The notes beneath the pieces are model-generated. The model did no database searches, was not told the DNA's origin, and saw only the letters and a program-made list of their open reading frames with translations. From Effrenium voratum (Eukaryota; Sar; Dinophyceae; Suessiales; Symbiodiniaceae): a stretch of 64,000 nt of DNA. Both the position numbers and the translations under genes were made by a program. The DNA lies in NCBI GenBank assembly GCA_963377175.1, contig CAUJNA010003749.1, positions 1,197,383 through 1,261,382 of the forward strand, given 5' to 3'. Shown piece by piece: positions 20,762-32,191 of the stretch; the stretch's first letter is position 1; every line of letters starts with the position of its first letter.

Positions 20762-21251
20762 GTTGCTTCCGTTTCTCGGGGAAAAAAAAAGTAAACAAGG
20801 CCTCCCGAAAAATATAAAACCACCATCAACCACCACCCCTTCCATGGCCAATATTCTTGAATTTTTGTTGGAGGTGTGCGAAAAGTTCAAGTATACCAAG
20901 AGGGGCGCCAACTCGTTTGTTTCCACGGACACTTTAGGGCTGCTTTTGGTGTGGTTAAGTGAGTTTTGGTCTCGTTTCCAAAACTCGCCCACAACTCACC
21001 CTAAACCAACCCCAAGGCCGGCTCTAAACCAGCAGCACGCCTAACACAAATCAGCTCCAAGCCAGCCCAACCTGCTCAAAGTCAGGCTTCACCCCACCCA
21101 ACACCTGGATGTCAGCCCTTCGCTTTGCGAAACCCAAACCACCCCAAGCCACCCCTAACTTAATCCAGCGCCCAACTGCCACCCAGTGAATGCTGGGATG
21201 GTGCTTGCCCTGCAGAAAACCAGCCTTAGGAAAAAAACACATCGTTACACC

Positions 21252-21583
21252 ATGGGACTCATGCAATCCCTGGCCTGGTGATTCATTCTGTGCTGAAGGC
21301 CAAATGGACCGCGACCGTGGACTCATACACTCCCTGGCCTGGTGATTCATTATGTGCTGAAGACCAAACGGACCGTGATCATGGGACTCATGCACTCCTT
21401 GGCCTGGTGATTCAGCGGAAATGGACAACGATCATGGGACTAATGCACTCCCTGGCCATGATGGGACTCATACACTCCCTGGCCTGGTGATTCACTATGT
21501 GCTGAAGGCCAAACGCACTGCAATCATGGGACTCATACACTCCCTGCCCTTGTCAATCAGAATGTGCTGAAGGCCAAACGGTC
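21252..21583 (+). repeat. ~65-bp minisatellite, about six units
   Basis: Each unit runs ATGGGACTCATGCACTCCC, TGGCCTGGTGATTCA, TGTGCTGAAGGCCAAACGG. Units start near 21252, 21318, 21381, 21434, 21461 and 21526; some are truncated. Confidence 0.9.
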
Positions 21584-21694
21584 CTAGTAAAAGAAACTCT
21601 GACCACTCCGGCCTAAGACCCTTGACCTGTTGGAACATGAGACAGAATCTGCAAATATGATTTTTCCAGTGTACCCCCTCTTTTATGGGCCAAG

Positions 21695-22224
21695 AAACAA
21701 TCGCCCAATTGCGGTACGGAACCTTCTGCTGCAGAGCGCGAACGCCTCCAACTTACCTGAGGCCACAGAGCAGGTGCTGCAGTCCTTCGACCACAAAGTG
21801 GAGGTGACCTTTGGGGATGTGCCAGCGCCTGAGATGTTTAACGCAACCCGGAAAGCTTGATTTTGTGTGAACGCGGTTTCTGTTCTTTTGCGTTCATACT
21901 GGCATGTGTTTCCCACTTGGGGTCTGGGATTTATTTTTGAGTGTGGATTGAAATCTGGTGTGAGACACAGTTTTCTTTTAGTGGGTTGGTTTGCGTTCTT
22001 TGCCGTATGGGTTTTGATGTGGGGGGGTTGGTTTAGGGTTCCGTTTGTTGCTTCATGGGTAGATTCCGGGACTCGATCTGAGTTTTTCATGTTAGGGTTT
22101 CTTGTTCTTTTCCCCACTCGACAGGTTTGGGGTCGTTCATCTGCACACTGTCAGCTGCTATCAGCCCACGAAGCTGGATCTTGGAGCTGCAGATGATGTG
22201 TTCTCGCAGAGCGTGACTCCGTGA
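21695..22224 (+). CDS. 3' end of an unidentified gene, two phase-matched exons
   Basis: Exon a (about 21695-21835) reads RPIAVRNLLLQSANAS, then a VEVTFGDVPAPE segment, and ends at GAGAT/GTTTAA. Exon b (22125-22222, TGA at 22222-22224) starts after a strong pyrimidine tract and CGACAG. It reads FGVVHLHTVSCYQPTKLDLG and ends FSQSVTP. The two leftover bases of exon a plus the first G of exon b make one ATG (Met) codon, so the join is in phase. I do not recognise the family. The upstream border of exon a (CCAAG) is less certain. Confidence 0.5.
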
Positions 22225-22705
22225 CTGGTCCCTCAAAAGAATCGGAGTGAAGTGGACCGCACCAATCACAAAAATGTCATTTCCGTACCAGCTCAGGCTG
22301 CGATTGGTGAGGGTCACCTTTGCCTTCGCTGTTGCATCAGCCAACAGATGGAGGCCCCAAACGCAATTCAATTGACCTGTTGGCTCGTCGCAGTTCAGGG
22401 GGATTGTTCGTTTTTTGTGCGTGTTGGGTTTGATTGTTGCATGTTTTTTCATGAGGTTTGATTTGGGATTGTGTGTTTGGTTTTAGGTTGGAATCTTGGA
22501 CGTTGATATTGGGCGGTGGTTTGTGTCGTTATCGCCTTTTGTGTTCTGGAAAGTCAGAACGGCACAACTGGACAATCCGGCTGGCGAAAGTTTTGCCATT
22601 CAACATCAGGCGAGCAAGCAAAACCGATTCAGACTTGGAGCCGGCCCATAAACTGAAAACCTTGACCAACCCCCAATCCATGAACAACAGCTCGTGAGCG
22701 GTACT

Positions 22706-22802
22706 CTCCCTCAGACTAACATGGAAGCTCGCAGAAGGCCTCTGTAAATGGAACCAAGTCTTCCAAGGGGGTCTTGGGAACTTCCATGTTAGTCTGGGGG
22801 AG
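22706..22802. repeat. 97-bp hairpin element with 22-bp inverted ends
   Basis: The left end CTCCCTCAGACTAACATGG.. and the right end pair at 21 of 22 positions. No clean target duplication is visible. The inner arm ACATGGAAG resembles the hairpin at 12561-12631. Confidence 0.75.
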
Positions 22803-23193
22803 CGTATTGTTGGGGATGCGCTTGGGGCTTTGTTGACACGCGTTGGGAGCGCGCCCATCCGAGTTTAGACTACGCTCCTGGGCATCTGCTGGGCTGGCAC
22901 CAGGCCGGCGAAAGCCAACCCCGGAGCCGGTGACTGGATTCAGGCAACGGCTCAAGCAATATGCCAATAGTCCCCCACGAGGTCCTGACAACAAAGCTTT
23001 GTTTGCGCTCCCTGCTCGCATGTGGATATCTGTTCCTTGCAAAGGAGGGATCCCAATTGAACCTGGACCAAAGCTGCTTAGGCCCTAATTAGGACCCTAT
23101 TAACACTTATGTTTCCCAGGCCAGTTGTATCCGTCACTAGGGATGACCCTATTTGTCATCAAGGGAAGCGGCTCAGGGCTGCTGAGTTGCAGG

Positions 23194-23361
23194 ATGGCAG
23201 CTAGCTCCCGTCAGGAGCGAAGAGTTGTGGATCCCAAGTTGTTGACTAAGTCGCAGGCATTGGGCTTTCAGCTTCTGAAGTGTCAAGGGTGTCTGGAAAA
23301 TTTGGTTGTGCACATGAGTAGCTCCGTGGCAAAGAACCGAACTTTGCTTGCAGATGAATAG
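23194..23361 (+). CDS. candidate small gene or terminal exon, 55 aa
   Basis: From the ATG after TTGCAG the frame reads MAASSRQERRVVDPKLLTKS and continues, with LLKCQGCLENLV including a CxxC pair, to LLADE and a stop. Composition is natural. It may be a last exon spliced at GCAG/G. Confidence 0.35.
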   Translation: MAASSRQERRVVDPKLLTKSQALGFQLLKCQGCLENLVVHMSSSVAKNRTLLADE

Positions 23362-23641
23362 ATGGGGCCAGTTGGCCCAGGACCCTAAATGGCCTTCAAC
23401 TGCCTCAAGAGAAGCACAGAGGTGATGGCTGATTCTTTGAGTAGCTTGTAAACTTCAAAATTCCCCCAAAAGGACGCCCGGTGATGACTAGTTCTGGCTT
23501 TTTTTTGAGAGTCTCCTGAAAGTGAGACCCTTGCGAATCCTCAGTTGTTCAAAGCCGGCCTTGTGACCTTTTGGTTTTCCCATGTTGGTCCATATTTAGT
23601 CATGGCCCCAAAAGGCTAACCTTTTAAACCTTTACTTCCAG

Positions 23642-23798
23642 GTCTTTTGGCAACTGAGAATCACCACATTCCCAAATTGGAACCTCAGACTCTCCGCCGG
23701 GTGCGCGAGGACAACATGGACCTGAAGCGCCATGTCTTCACTGACGGGGCCTCGGGCCACACTCATCCGGTGGCGGGGGCCCACTTGAGTTCCCGCGA
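23642..23798 (+). CDS. candidate internal exon
   Basis: A CTTCCAG acceptor and an A/GTTAGT donor bound a frame reading ENHHIPKLEPQTLRRVRED, then KRHVFTDGASGHTHPVAGA. It has a His-rich, Gly-rich loop and no low complexity. Family unknown. Confidence 0.45.
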
Positions 23799-24468
23799 GT
23801 TAGTCAGATTTAAGTTTGGGTTGTGTCTTTTGCAGTGCGACCTCTTGGAAAGCAAAGCCCATGTGTCGGTTCAGGTCAAAAGCAATCTATGCCCCCCCTC
23901 CCAAGGTTCAGTGAACCGGGTGCCCCAAAAAGGTGCTGAGTGCTTAGTGGTTGTCTTTCAGGAAGCTCAGTGCGTGGCAGTATTTCCCACACTCGCCTTT
24001 TGGTTCTGTTCCAGCTTTGATCTATGGGTTGTCTAGGTTCCAACAGATCCCATGTGACGGACATCATCAATGGCTAATGGGCACCTAGGGAATTGGATGA
24101 GGCTTCGTTTCCTGTGGTCTATGGTTTGTATTGTGGAGGCGAGAAGGCAGAAGTCACCAAGTTGGGATAGAAGTAATTGTGACTGTGCCTCATTCGGCGC
24201 CAAGCATATGGCGGGATGACAAGATATCCACCCGTTGTACCCAGGGTAGGGCCAATCAACGTTTAAAGTTTAAACACAAGCTCAAAGATATTTTGCCCCA
24301 CGCCGGGACTTTACACATTGCTGGAAGATTATAGGATCAGTGCCCCAAATGCAATGAACATGCATATTTGCGCGACCTCTTTCTGTTTTATGTTTATTTT
24401 GGGCGGGGGGTGGTCACCAAGATCCTATGAAAGACCACTCCGTAGCAACCAACAAATTTAGACTTTCG

Positions 24469-24572
24469 GATCCACAATCCTTCTTTCTAGAAAAACCTCC
24501 AGAAACCCGATCGGGGAAACGGCTGGGTTTTGAACAGAAGGATGGTTGAAAGAAATAGGGGAATCAACTTGT
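24469..24572 (+). repeat. short dispersed element, family F
   Basis: Same blocks as 16170-16265, including GGTTTTGAACAGAAGGATGG and GGGGAATCAAC. Confidence 0.6.
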
Positions 24573-24726
24573 AGACTTTTTGTCTCCGAGGATTTGGGTA
24601 TGGGTCATTTCTTTAAAGCACCAGGAATCGGACCGCAGCTTTTATTGTCCTTGGTTCCATGTAGGTTCCAAAACGGATAGTCATTTTTGACCCGCCATTT
24701 CTACCGGGCAGTTCGTCCAGCTTCAG

Positions 24727-24800
24727 AATTCCATGGCGCCGAGGTGGTGTTGACACTGGTCTCCTGCGGCGAGGGCCGGACTGAGCTCCTGGGCCGCAAG
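24727..24800 (+). CDS. candidate internal exon
   Basis: After CTTCAG the frame reads FHGAEVVLTLVSCGEGRTEL and ends at a CGCAAG border. A GC donor (GCGTCA) is possible. The pattern is beta-strand then glycine turn; family unknown. Confidence 0.35.
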
Positions 24801-25169
24801 CGTCAAGGGAGAACTTGGAGTTCTACACTCGATGCGGAGGGTTTGCTTTGGGCTGTTTCATTTTTTTGGGGGCCCCAACATGTTTTTGTGGTTTTCCCTT
24901 CTTGGAGTGTTTTTAAGCCACCTCCATGCAGCCGGTAGAGGCAGGATGCAAGCCCTGAATATCCAATAGACCCGCAGATCAGCGTGCTGCGTTGAATATA
25001 ATTTTACACTCTGAAGCGAATGTGAAGACATTGATTTGGCCTACCCTGGTGCTGGGCCAAGCTTTTGCGTCCCGTTGCCCAGACCAGTGGCCTGTAGCCA
25101 AACACGGCCATTTGCCAAAGGAGGGGTATTTATTTTAGGTTTTTTTTTTCGTTTTTTTTTTGGATTTTT

Positions 25170-25432
25170 TTTCGCTTTTGGCTTCTTCGCTTTTGGCTTC
25201 TTGGCTTCTTGGCTTCTTGGCTTCTTGGCTTCTTGGCTTCTTGGCTTCTTGGCTTCTCGGCTTCTTGGCTTCTTGGCTTCTCGGCTTCTTGGCTTCTGTG
25301 CTTCTCGGCTTCTCGGCTTCTGGGCTTCTTGGCTTTTTGGCTTCTTGGCTTCTTGGCTTCTTGGCTTCTTGGCTTCTTGGCTTTTCGGCTTCTTGGCTTC
25401 TCGGCTTCTGGGCTTCTAGGCTTTTCGGCTTT
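25170..25432 (+). repeat. (TTGGCTTC)n 8-bp tandem array
   Basis: About 30 units of TTGGCTTC with TCGG and TTTT variants. The Leu/Ala/Phe/Trp/Gly-rich frames over it are artefacts of the repeat. Confidence 0.95.
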
Positions 25433-25514
25433 TTGCTGGTTTATGCGGCTTTTGGTGGCTTTTTGGCTTTTCGCATCCTCTGCATTCCCAGTTCCTCTTC
25501 GGCAGGTGGCTTTT

Positions 25515-27100
25515 TTCCGACATCATGGGGGGGGCTGCCGCCCCCCCCAACCCCCCCGCTACGTTTTAGATTTTCTGCAGAGATTTAATTAGTTGCACCC
25601 CTACTTGAATCATCAATTCTTCGAACATCATGGGGGGGTTGCACCCCTAATTGAATCATCAATTCTTCGACCATCATGGGGGGGTTGCACCCCTAGTTGA
25701 ATCATCAATTCTTCGACCATCATGGGGGGGCGGCCTTAACCCCCCCGCTACTTTTTAGACTTTTTGCAGAGATTTAATTGCACCCCTATTCAAATCATCG
25801 CTTCTGCAAGCAACATCGTGGGGGGGGCTGCCGCCCCCCCCCCAACCCCCCCGCTACTTTTATATATTTTTTACAGGGATTGGCATGGCTTCCTACTTGA
25901 ATCATCATTTCTTTGACCCCGTCACACGATTTGTTGGTGATGCTAGGGATGTTGGTGGGACATGCGGGGTATATTTCGCGAGAACATGCTGTAAAATACG
26001 ACACTTTACTGGCCCGGCAGAGATTGAATTGCACCTGTTTGAATCATCACTTTTTCGAGCGTCCAATTTCGCGAGAAAATGCCGCAAAATACGACTTTTT
26101 AGGTAATCTGTGTAGTCCGTGTATGTTTGTATGTATGCATTTCTTCGAACATCATAGGGGAAGCCACCCCCGCCAACCCTCCCGCTGCCTTGTAAATTCT
26201 ATCACACCCTTTCTTGAATCATTGCACCCCTGCTTGAATCACCACTTCTTCCGACATCATGGGGAGGGCTGCCGCCCCTCCCAACCCCCCCGCTACGTTT
26301 AGATTTTCTACAGAGATGCACCCCTAGTTGAATCATCAATTCTTCGAACATCATGGGGGGGGGCTGCCGCCCCTCCCAACCCCCCCGCTACTTTTTAGAC
26401 TTTTTGCAGAGATTTAATTGCACCCCTATTCAAATCATCACTTCTGCAAACAACATCGTGGGGGGGGCTGCCGCCCCCCCCCCAACCCCCCCGCTACTTT
26501 TTATGTATTTTTTACAGGGATTGACATGGCCTCCTACTTGAATCATCATTTCTTTGACCCCGTCACACGATTTGTTGGTGATGCTAGGGATGTTGGTGGG
26601 ACATGCGGGTATATTTCGCGAGAACATGCTGTAAAATACGACACTTTACTGGCCCGGCAGAGATTGAATTGCACCCCTGTTTGAATCATCACTTTTTCGA
26701 GCGTCCAATTTCGCGAGAAAATGCTGCAAAATACGACATTTTAGGTAATCTGTGTAGTCCGTGTATGTCTGTATGTATGCATTTCTTCGAACATCATAGG
26801 GGAAGCCACCCCCGCCAACCCTCCCGCTGCCTGTTAAATTCTATCACACCCTTTCTTGAATCATTGCACCCCTACTTGAATCACCACTTCTTCCGACATC
26901 ATGGGGGGGCTGCCGCCCCCCCCCAACCCCCCCGCTACGTTTTAGATTTTCTACAGAGATTTAATTAATTGCACCCCTAGTTGAATCATCAATTCTTCGA
27001 ACATCATGGGGGGGGCTGCCGCCCCCCCCAACCCCCCCGCTACTTTTTAGACTTTTTGCAGAGATTTAATTGCACCCCTGTTCGAATCATCACTACCCCG
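25515..27100 (+). repeat. array of G/C hairpin units
   Basis: About eight copies of a core CATGGGGGGGCTGCCGCC..CCAACCCCCCCGCTAC with linkers GATTTAATTGCACCCCTA and TTGAATCATCAATTCTTCGA. Cores lie near 25527, 25730 (degenerate), 25820, 26271, 26355, 26461, 26902 and 27007. A ~640-bp block (25782-26310) is duplicated at 26421-26948. The core folds as a hairpin. Confidence 0.9.
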
Positions 27101-28356
27101 CTCTGTTTTTCTTAATTGTTTTTTGGTATTTTTTTTTGCTGGGATTGAAATGCCCTCCTGTTTGAAGCGTTATTGTTTTGACCCCGTCAACCCGCCAGCT
27201 ACATTTTTGGATTTTGTTACCCACGATTTGTTGGTGATGCTAGGGATGTTGGTCGGACATGCGGGGGATGTTGAAAACGATGCTGGGGATGCTGACGAGC
27301 TAGTGTAAAATGCGTCAATTTCGCGAGAAAATGCTGTAAAATACGACATTTTGCTGGCCCGGACGAAAACGAAAAAAAATCCCAAAAAAAAACGAAAAAA
27401 ATTCCCAAAATAAATCCGCACCCTTTGCCAAATGTGCTTTCCCCAAACACGACGTTGACACCCCTGACTTCTCCCCGCCAAGCTTCCGGAGCCTGCGAGA
27501 GCGTTTTGCTTGCTTGAAAAAGCTCAGCTGCGCCTTTTCGATCAGAACCCCAAAGGTCTAAGCCTAAGGCGGGCTCAAGGCCCGAAACAGAATGCCGCAA
27601 GACCAAGGGCTTGGGTGGAACGCTGGCTAGGCTTTCTCGGGTTTCGTTTCCTATACAGGGACCTGTTAAAACATGTCGTGCCTTGCCAGGCCCTTTTGGA
27701 GTTCTAGGCGTGCGATTGAGTGGTTGCCGGGCGCCCGTTCAGGGTGCCCGTGTATTGAACTGGCACACATGTTGGGCCAGGTTGGTGTTTCCGTTGTCAA
27801 TGGTTGAAGGCCGTGTCCGCCAACCCAATAACCACCTCTCGCTGGCTGGCCTTTGGATGCTACGCAATTGAGAGAGTTTGAGGATTGCTGTTGGTCTCTT
27901 GATTTGTGAAAGCTCACGGGGGTAACACGAGCTCCATAAAGCTTCCGTATCAGATTCCGAAGATTTCTGCTGTGTGAACTTTGAGAGTTTGCACAGATTG
28001 TGTTCCCCCCATGCCTTCACCTGCTTGTTTCCATCGAAGGCTCGTTTTATCGTATTCAACCGATTTTCCATGTGTTGCCCAGGGCTTCAGTGGTTCAATG
28101 GTTGTTTTTTTCCCTTCTGTGTTTGCTGGGCTCGGATCCCAAAGGACATGTTTCAGATGTATTGAAAAACCTTTCGGGTCCCATGATGACTGGGGTTATT
28201 CCAATTCATCCAAGTGCACCTCAGAAATGTTATCAAGAACCCTTTTGCTATCAGGGTCAACCGCCTAGAACTCTATACACCCACATCCCTCGCCCCCCAT
28301 TGGTCAGTGGTCACGATTTTCAACTTGGGGAAGGGGAAGGCCCGCCAAATGCGTAG
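27101..28356. other. non-coding, no supported gene
   Basis: It begins with a degenerate continuation of the hairpin array (GGGATTGAAATGCCCTCCTG, GATTTGTTGGTGATGC and ATTTCGCGAGAAAATGC recur from 25.9 and 26.5 kb). The rest has no convincing exon. Confidence 0.45.
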
Positions 28357-28437
28357 GTGGCGGCGCATCGCGCCGGACGGGCGCGAGCTTCTGGAGGCGA
28401 CAAGATTAGTGTCGCACTTGGCATGGATGAACCCCCG
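28357..28437 (+). CDS. candidate internal exon
   Basis: An 81-bp GC-rich island between GCGTAG and CG/GTAATT. The frame reads WRRIAPDGRELLEATRL then VSHLAWMNP. It is well bordered and plainly different in composition from the A/T-rich flanks. Family unknown. Confidence 0.45.
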
Positions 28438-28460
28438 GTAATTTAAATACTGAGATAAGC

Positions 28461-28501
28461 CAACCAACACCAACCAACCCAACCCAACCCAACCCAACCC
28501 A
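28461..28501 (+). repeat. (AACCC)n microsatellite
   Basis: CAACCAACCC then AACCC pentamers directly after the exon candidate. This is the complement of the (TTGGG)n run at 47746. Confidence 0.9.
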
Positions 28502-28860
28502 CCTGCCAACCGACCAACGATGAGGGTAAAACGGATGAAAGCCCGTGAAGAAATGAAAGACCGTGCAGACTAGGAGCGTGTGTTTGTGAGTGTGTTTGCC
28601 CTTCAAAGGTGAAGAATTGTCGTTTCGGTCCATGTTCCACACATGAATTCAGAATCATGTGGGCATGTTATATCAAGATCATTCCAATCCCGGCCTTGGT
28701 CTGGCCAACCCAGCTTTGTCAGCCCGGTTTCCAGATTTGCCCGGCACTTTTTTTGTTCACTGTTGCTCTGGGGGCAGGGGCTTCCCGGCTTCCCTCTGAA
28801 AACCAGCAAGTCTCGGCTTCTGAAGGGCTTCGAGACCGGTTGAAACCAACCAGAACTCGC

Positions 28861-28957
28861 CTTGATTGGTGACTGGCAACTTGGGTTTGAACCCCTGGCT
28901 TTGTAAGGTTCTGTAAAATTGGAAGCACCCCCTAAGCTAAGCTCCCCACCAGGTGTT
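28861..28957 (-). repeat. tRNA-derived SINE-like repeat, copy 3
   Basis: On the - strand an A-box-like TAGCTTAGGGGG is followed by a B box GGTTCAAACCC, then AGTTGCC..CACCAATC. It shares CCAGGGGTTCAAA with the copy at 44473. Stem pairing is imperfect. Confidence 0.5.
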
Positions 28958-29058
28958 TGGAGGGTTCTGTAAATGCGAACCACCCCACCAAGCCAAGAAA
29001 TCAACCCCTACGCTTGGAACCGTGGGCCCTGGGCCCTGGGACGCGTTGCTTTCGCCAG

Positions 29059-29137
29059 GTGGTCAGCTCCACACGGCCCGGCAACGGATCGCTGGCCATC
29101 CATGGCCTTTGCTGCAACAATGCCCTGGCGCCGCTCG
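29059..29137 (+). CDS. candidate internal exon
   Basis: A 79-bp island between TTCGCCAG and CG/GTGACA, one of the cleanest border pairs here. The frame reads VVSSTRPGNGSLAIHGL then CCNNALAPL. Family unknown. Confidence 0.45.
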
Positions 29138-29330
29138 GTGACAGGGGCGCTTTGGGGGAGGGGGCGGGGATGGTAGGGTAGGAGGGGTAGGGGTAGGATG
29201 GGGCGAATTGTGGGGGTTGAGGTTGGGGTGTTGGGGTTGGGGTGTAGGGTGCTTCCAGGAGACCCTAACTTTTGGAAGACGGTCCCGTTAAAATGGAACA
29301 CGGGGCAAGGGGGCGCATACGCGGGTATTA

Positions 29331-29369
29331 TGCGGAACCCCTTTCCTTTTTGGTGGAGGGGATTCCGCA
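29331..29369. repeat. 39-bp hairpin
   Basis: TGCGGAACCCC pairs with GGGGATTCCGCA across a ~16-bp loop. Confidence 0.6.
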
Positions 29370-29936
29370 TGGATGAAACCAAGTTTCTTAGCCTCGTGGA
29401 TTGATAGGGTGTTCCTTGAAAAGTGAGGGGTTTCCTCTAACATGAAATCCATCGATGGGTTCCTAGGCGAACGGCGGAGGAGCCTGGAAGTAGGTCCAGT
29501 TCCCTTTGGAGATTGACAGACCCCCTTCCAAGTTATGAGAGTTGCTTCCAGGCTTCCTTCCTCAAACTCCATGACGAAACCGCACATGGAACGCAAACAG
29601 CCACCCTTCCTTCTCGGGAGAGTCTTTTTGTGGGCGCTTCCAGGTTAGTGTGTGGGTAGGACCTTTGTAACAAACAGCTCCCAGTTTTCCGTTTTCGCTT
29701 CAAGCGGTCCCGGCCCCCCCAAGGCATCGCGCCTTTTGGGATGAGGGCCGTCGCATTGCCGTGGCGGGGCTCCTTAGCTCACCCGAGTGCTGGACTTGAA
29801 GCTTTTTGGTGAGACGACGTTGTTGATGTTAAACGCAAAGAAGCACCAATCAACCCAAAACAACTGCAAACAACCCAAAACAACTGCAACAATTGCGAGG
29901 CAGGCAGGAAAATTGCAGTTTGAGTAAAAAACCAAA

Positions 29937-30086
29937 ATGGACACAATCCTCCCACAACAACAAACACAGACTAGATCCAACGCGAAGCGCAAACAGCTGC
30001 CACGGCAGGAAAATGGCGTGGCGGCTTTTGGATCCTCTTCTTTTGCGAGTCTCGAGGAGCGCAAGTTGGTCGCTGACCAGAAGTGA
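29937..30086 (+). CDS. candidate small gene or terminal exon, 49 aa
   Basis: An ATG-to-TGA frame reading MDTILPQQQTQTRSNAKRKQ and ending in SLEERKLVADQK. A TAA lies a few codons upstream, so this ATG would be the start. Alternatively the part after CGGCAG is a terminal exon. Family unknown. Confidence 0.3.
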   Translation: MDTILPQQQTQTRSNAKRKQLPRQENGVAAFGSSSFASLEERKLVADQK

Positions 30087-30227
30087 GAAAACCAAAACCA
30101 GAGTTGCTTGCGTTCAGCTGGGCCATCAAGATTGTTTCTTGGGTTTCTCAAGAAGTTTCGTACAGGCCCGCCTAGCACAACTTTTGGGACCCATTTGTGA
30201 TTTGCTAGCACGGATGATCTTTTTTGC

Positions 30228-30450
30228 CCTGGGAAGTAGTACGTGCTCACCTGGTACGTGCCCAAAGTACGCATGCCGCTCTAGCCCTTATACCACTTAC
30301 ATAGGTTGGCGACTCGAGTGCGCTACTGAAATGATGGCACTCATACAATGCAATCCTCTGGCTGATGAATGGTGTCAAACTGCTTTCAACTGTACTGGCA
30401 CCACGGTCAAGCAATTGAATATTCTGTACTTCTGTGTTGGGACTTGCTGA
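30228..30450 (+). CDS. candidate terminal exon, cysteine-rich
   Basis: The last ~70 residues before the TGA at 30448-30450 contain about ten Cys, spaced as in an extracellular or secreted disulfide-bonded module (CSPGTCPKYACRSS.., ..LECATEMMALIQC.., ..EWCQTAFNC.., FCVGTC). The frame extends upstream, but its 5' exon border is unclear. Family not recognised. Confidence 0.4.
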
Positions 30451-30604
30451 CGTCCCGTTTCACGACGATCTTATGCCCGAATTCCGCATCTACTTTGTTT
30501 AAAAATGAAAACAAACTGAAAAGGTGTTTTTAGCATCACTGTTTGAAATGGCTAGTTTAGAGTGAACTTCCTTTTGGCGTGGGGCTCTTTTAAAAAGGAG
30601 TGTA

Positions 30605-30623
30605 TATATATATATATATATAT
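30605..30623. repeat. (TA)n microsatellite
   Basis: About nine TA repeats followed by TTATTG. Confidence 0.9.
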
Positions 30624-30715
30624 TATTGTTTGTCCACCATATAGATATAGAAAGCCAACTTATGGAAGTGAACTGATTCCTCAAAAACACCCATGATTGT
30701 TGGAGGTAGCTCTTC

Positions 30716-31390
30716 TCAAAGAGCCACATGTTCCTTGTGTAGAAAGCCATGTTTTTCCAGCTTCCCTCTGCCTACAGTTATGTTTGGATATGGGAGCTGA
30801 TGGGAACCCTCTGCAAGGGTCCAGGCTTCTCCAGACCCCAATGGAATTATCCCAAGGCACATAGGGAGCGCTTCAGTATGGATCAGATGCAAACAATCAG
30901 GGGACTCAGTTGCTCCATCCCGGAAAGGGCAAGTTGCCCCCTGGCAAGGGAACCACAAGAAGCCAGCCCCTTGGGTATTGGATCCCGAGGCTGCGAGGAA
31001 CCCTGATTGAAAAAGCAAAGCGTCATGAGCAAAGCGGCTGCGTTGATTGCAACAAGGTGAGCGTGACAAGGCTCTGTTCAACAGTACTTCTCCTTGGCTA
31101 TTCTGAGTGGAGGGTCGGCCAAAATCCTCCACAATCCTTACTGGAAAGCCACAAGAGACATCCCTGTGGTGAGCTAAGGGCAGGAACTTATGCGCAGCCC
31201 TGTTAATGTGGCGCCTGACTAAGAAGCGTGCCGTTGATTGCGACTCAAAGGAGTCGAAAGGCAAAAGGTACCCTGACAGGGAAACAACCAAACACAACCC
31301 CCCCACCTTGTTCTCGAAACATTCATAGACGGGTTCTGATTGGCCGGGAGGGCGGATCTGAATATCGACGTGTGGAGCCACCTCCGTCAA
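30716..31390 (-). CDS. 224-codon open frame, - strand, status unknown
   Basis: Long and stop-free with mixed composition, but no domain is recognised and shorter frames overlap on the + strand. It is the only long - strand frame outside repeats besides 50512-50931. I would not rely on it without transcripts. Confidence 0.2.
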   Translation of the reverse strand: MTEVAPHVDIQIRPPGQSEPVYECFENKVGGLCLVVSLSGYLLPFDSFESQSTARFLVRRHINRAAHKFLPLAHHRDVSCGFPVRIVEDFGRPSTQNSQGEVLLNRALSRSPCCNQRSRFAHDALLFQSGFLAASGSNTQGAGFLWFPCQGATCPFRDGATESPDCLHLIHTEALPMCLGIIPLGSGEAWTLAEGSHQLPYPNITVGRGKLEKHGFLHKEHVAL

Positions 31391-31801
31391 CCGAGTTCTT
31401 GTGAGAGAACAAGCTTCGGGGAGGCGTTTCGCATCAGAATTGGTTTTGTTGACCGCATTTGGCCAAGACCGTAGAAGACTAGATTGGACTTGTTCAGTTT
31501 TTCGCCTTTATATTTGTTGCCCATCATTCCCCCTCACTTTGGCAGGGGCTCAAATCTGGTTGGCCAAGTTCCCTCCCCACTCCCTTCGGGAACTTGCAAA
31601 ACGCCTCATATCGGAGCGGAGTATTTAGTTTATTGTGGGCATTTTTCTGCAGTTCCATTTGTCACTTTCCTTGGTTTCCTTCGGTCCGTTTGGGACATGG
31701 GCCGTGTGGCTCCATTCCCAGCTTGGCCATTCTCTTTTTGACCTCTTTGGTTCCAAACGGTCAGACCACAAGCCACCGAAACCGACCGGCCGCAGCTTCA
31801 G

Positions 31802-31876
31802 GTCCTCTTCTGCCGCTCTGCAGAGCTGGAGGCCGCGCTGCAAGAGGAAGGCACCCAAAGCCGCCAGGACCTTTGA
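31802..31876 (+). CDS. candidate terminal exon
   Basis: After GCTTCAG the frame reads VLFCRSAELEAALQEEGTQ, then SRQDL and TGA at 31874. The heptad-like spacing of Leu and Glu suggests the end of a coiled coil. An overlapping + frame is also open. Confidence 0.35.
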   Translation, partial: VLFCRSAELEAALQEEGTQSRQDL

Positions 31877-32191
31877 GCCAGGCCGGAGAGGCACGGAAGC
31901 AGCACAGCCAACTCCTCCCGGTCTGGCAATTTTCTGAGATTGCCCGTTTTGTTTGGTGAGTTCAAAGGAAAACCACCATAAAAATCACCATTTTGGGCAG
32001 TCGGTCAATTTTGAGGTTACTTTCGTTTTTTGATTTTAGGACTGCTTGGAAGAATGCGCTACACTGCCAAGATGGAGGGGAACACGCAAGCGCCTATCCT
32101 GTATTTTATCACTATCAATCTGCACTGCAACCGATGCTAGTACCATTCCCAGTGCCGTTTCTTCCACTAGACTAGCACTGCTAGATACTAT

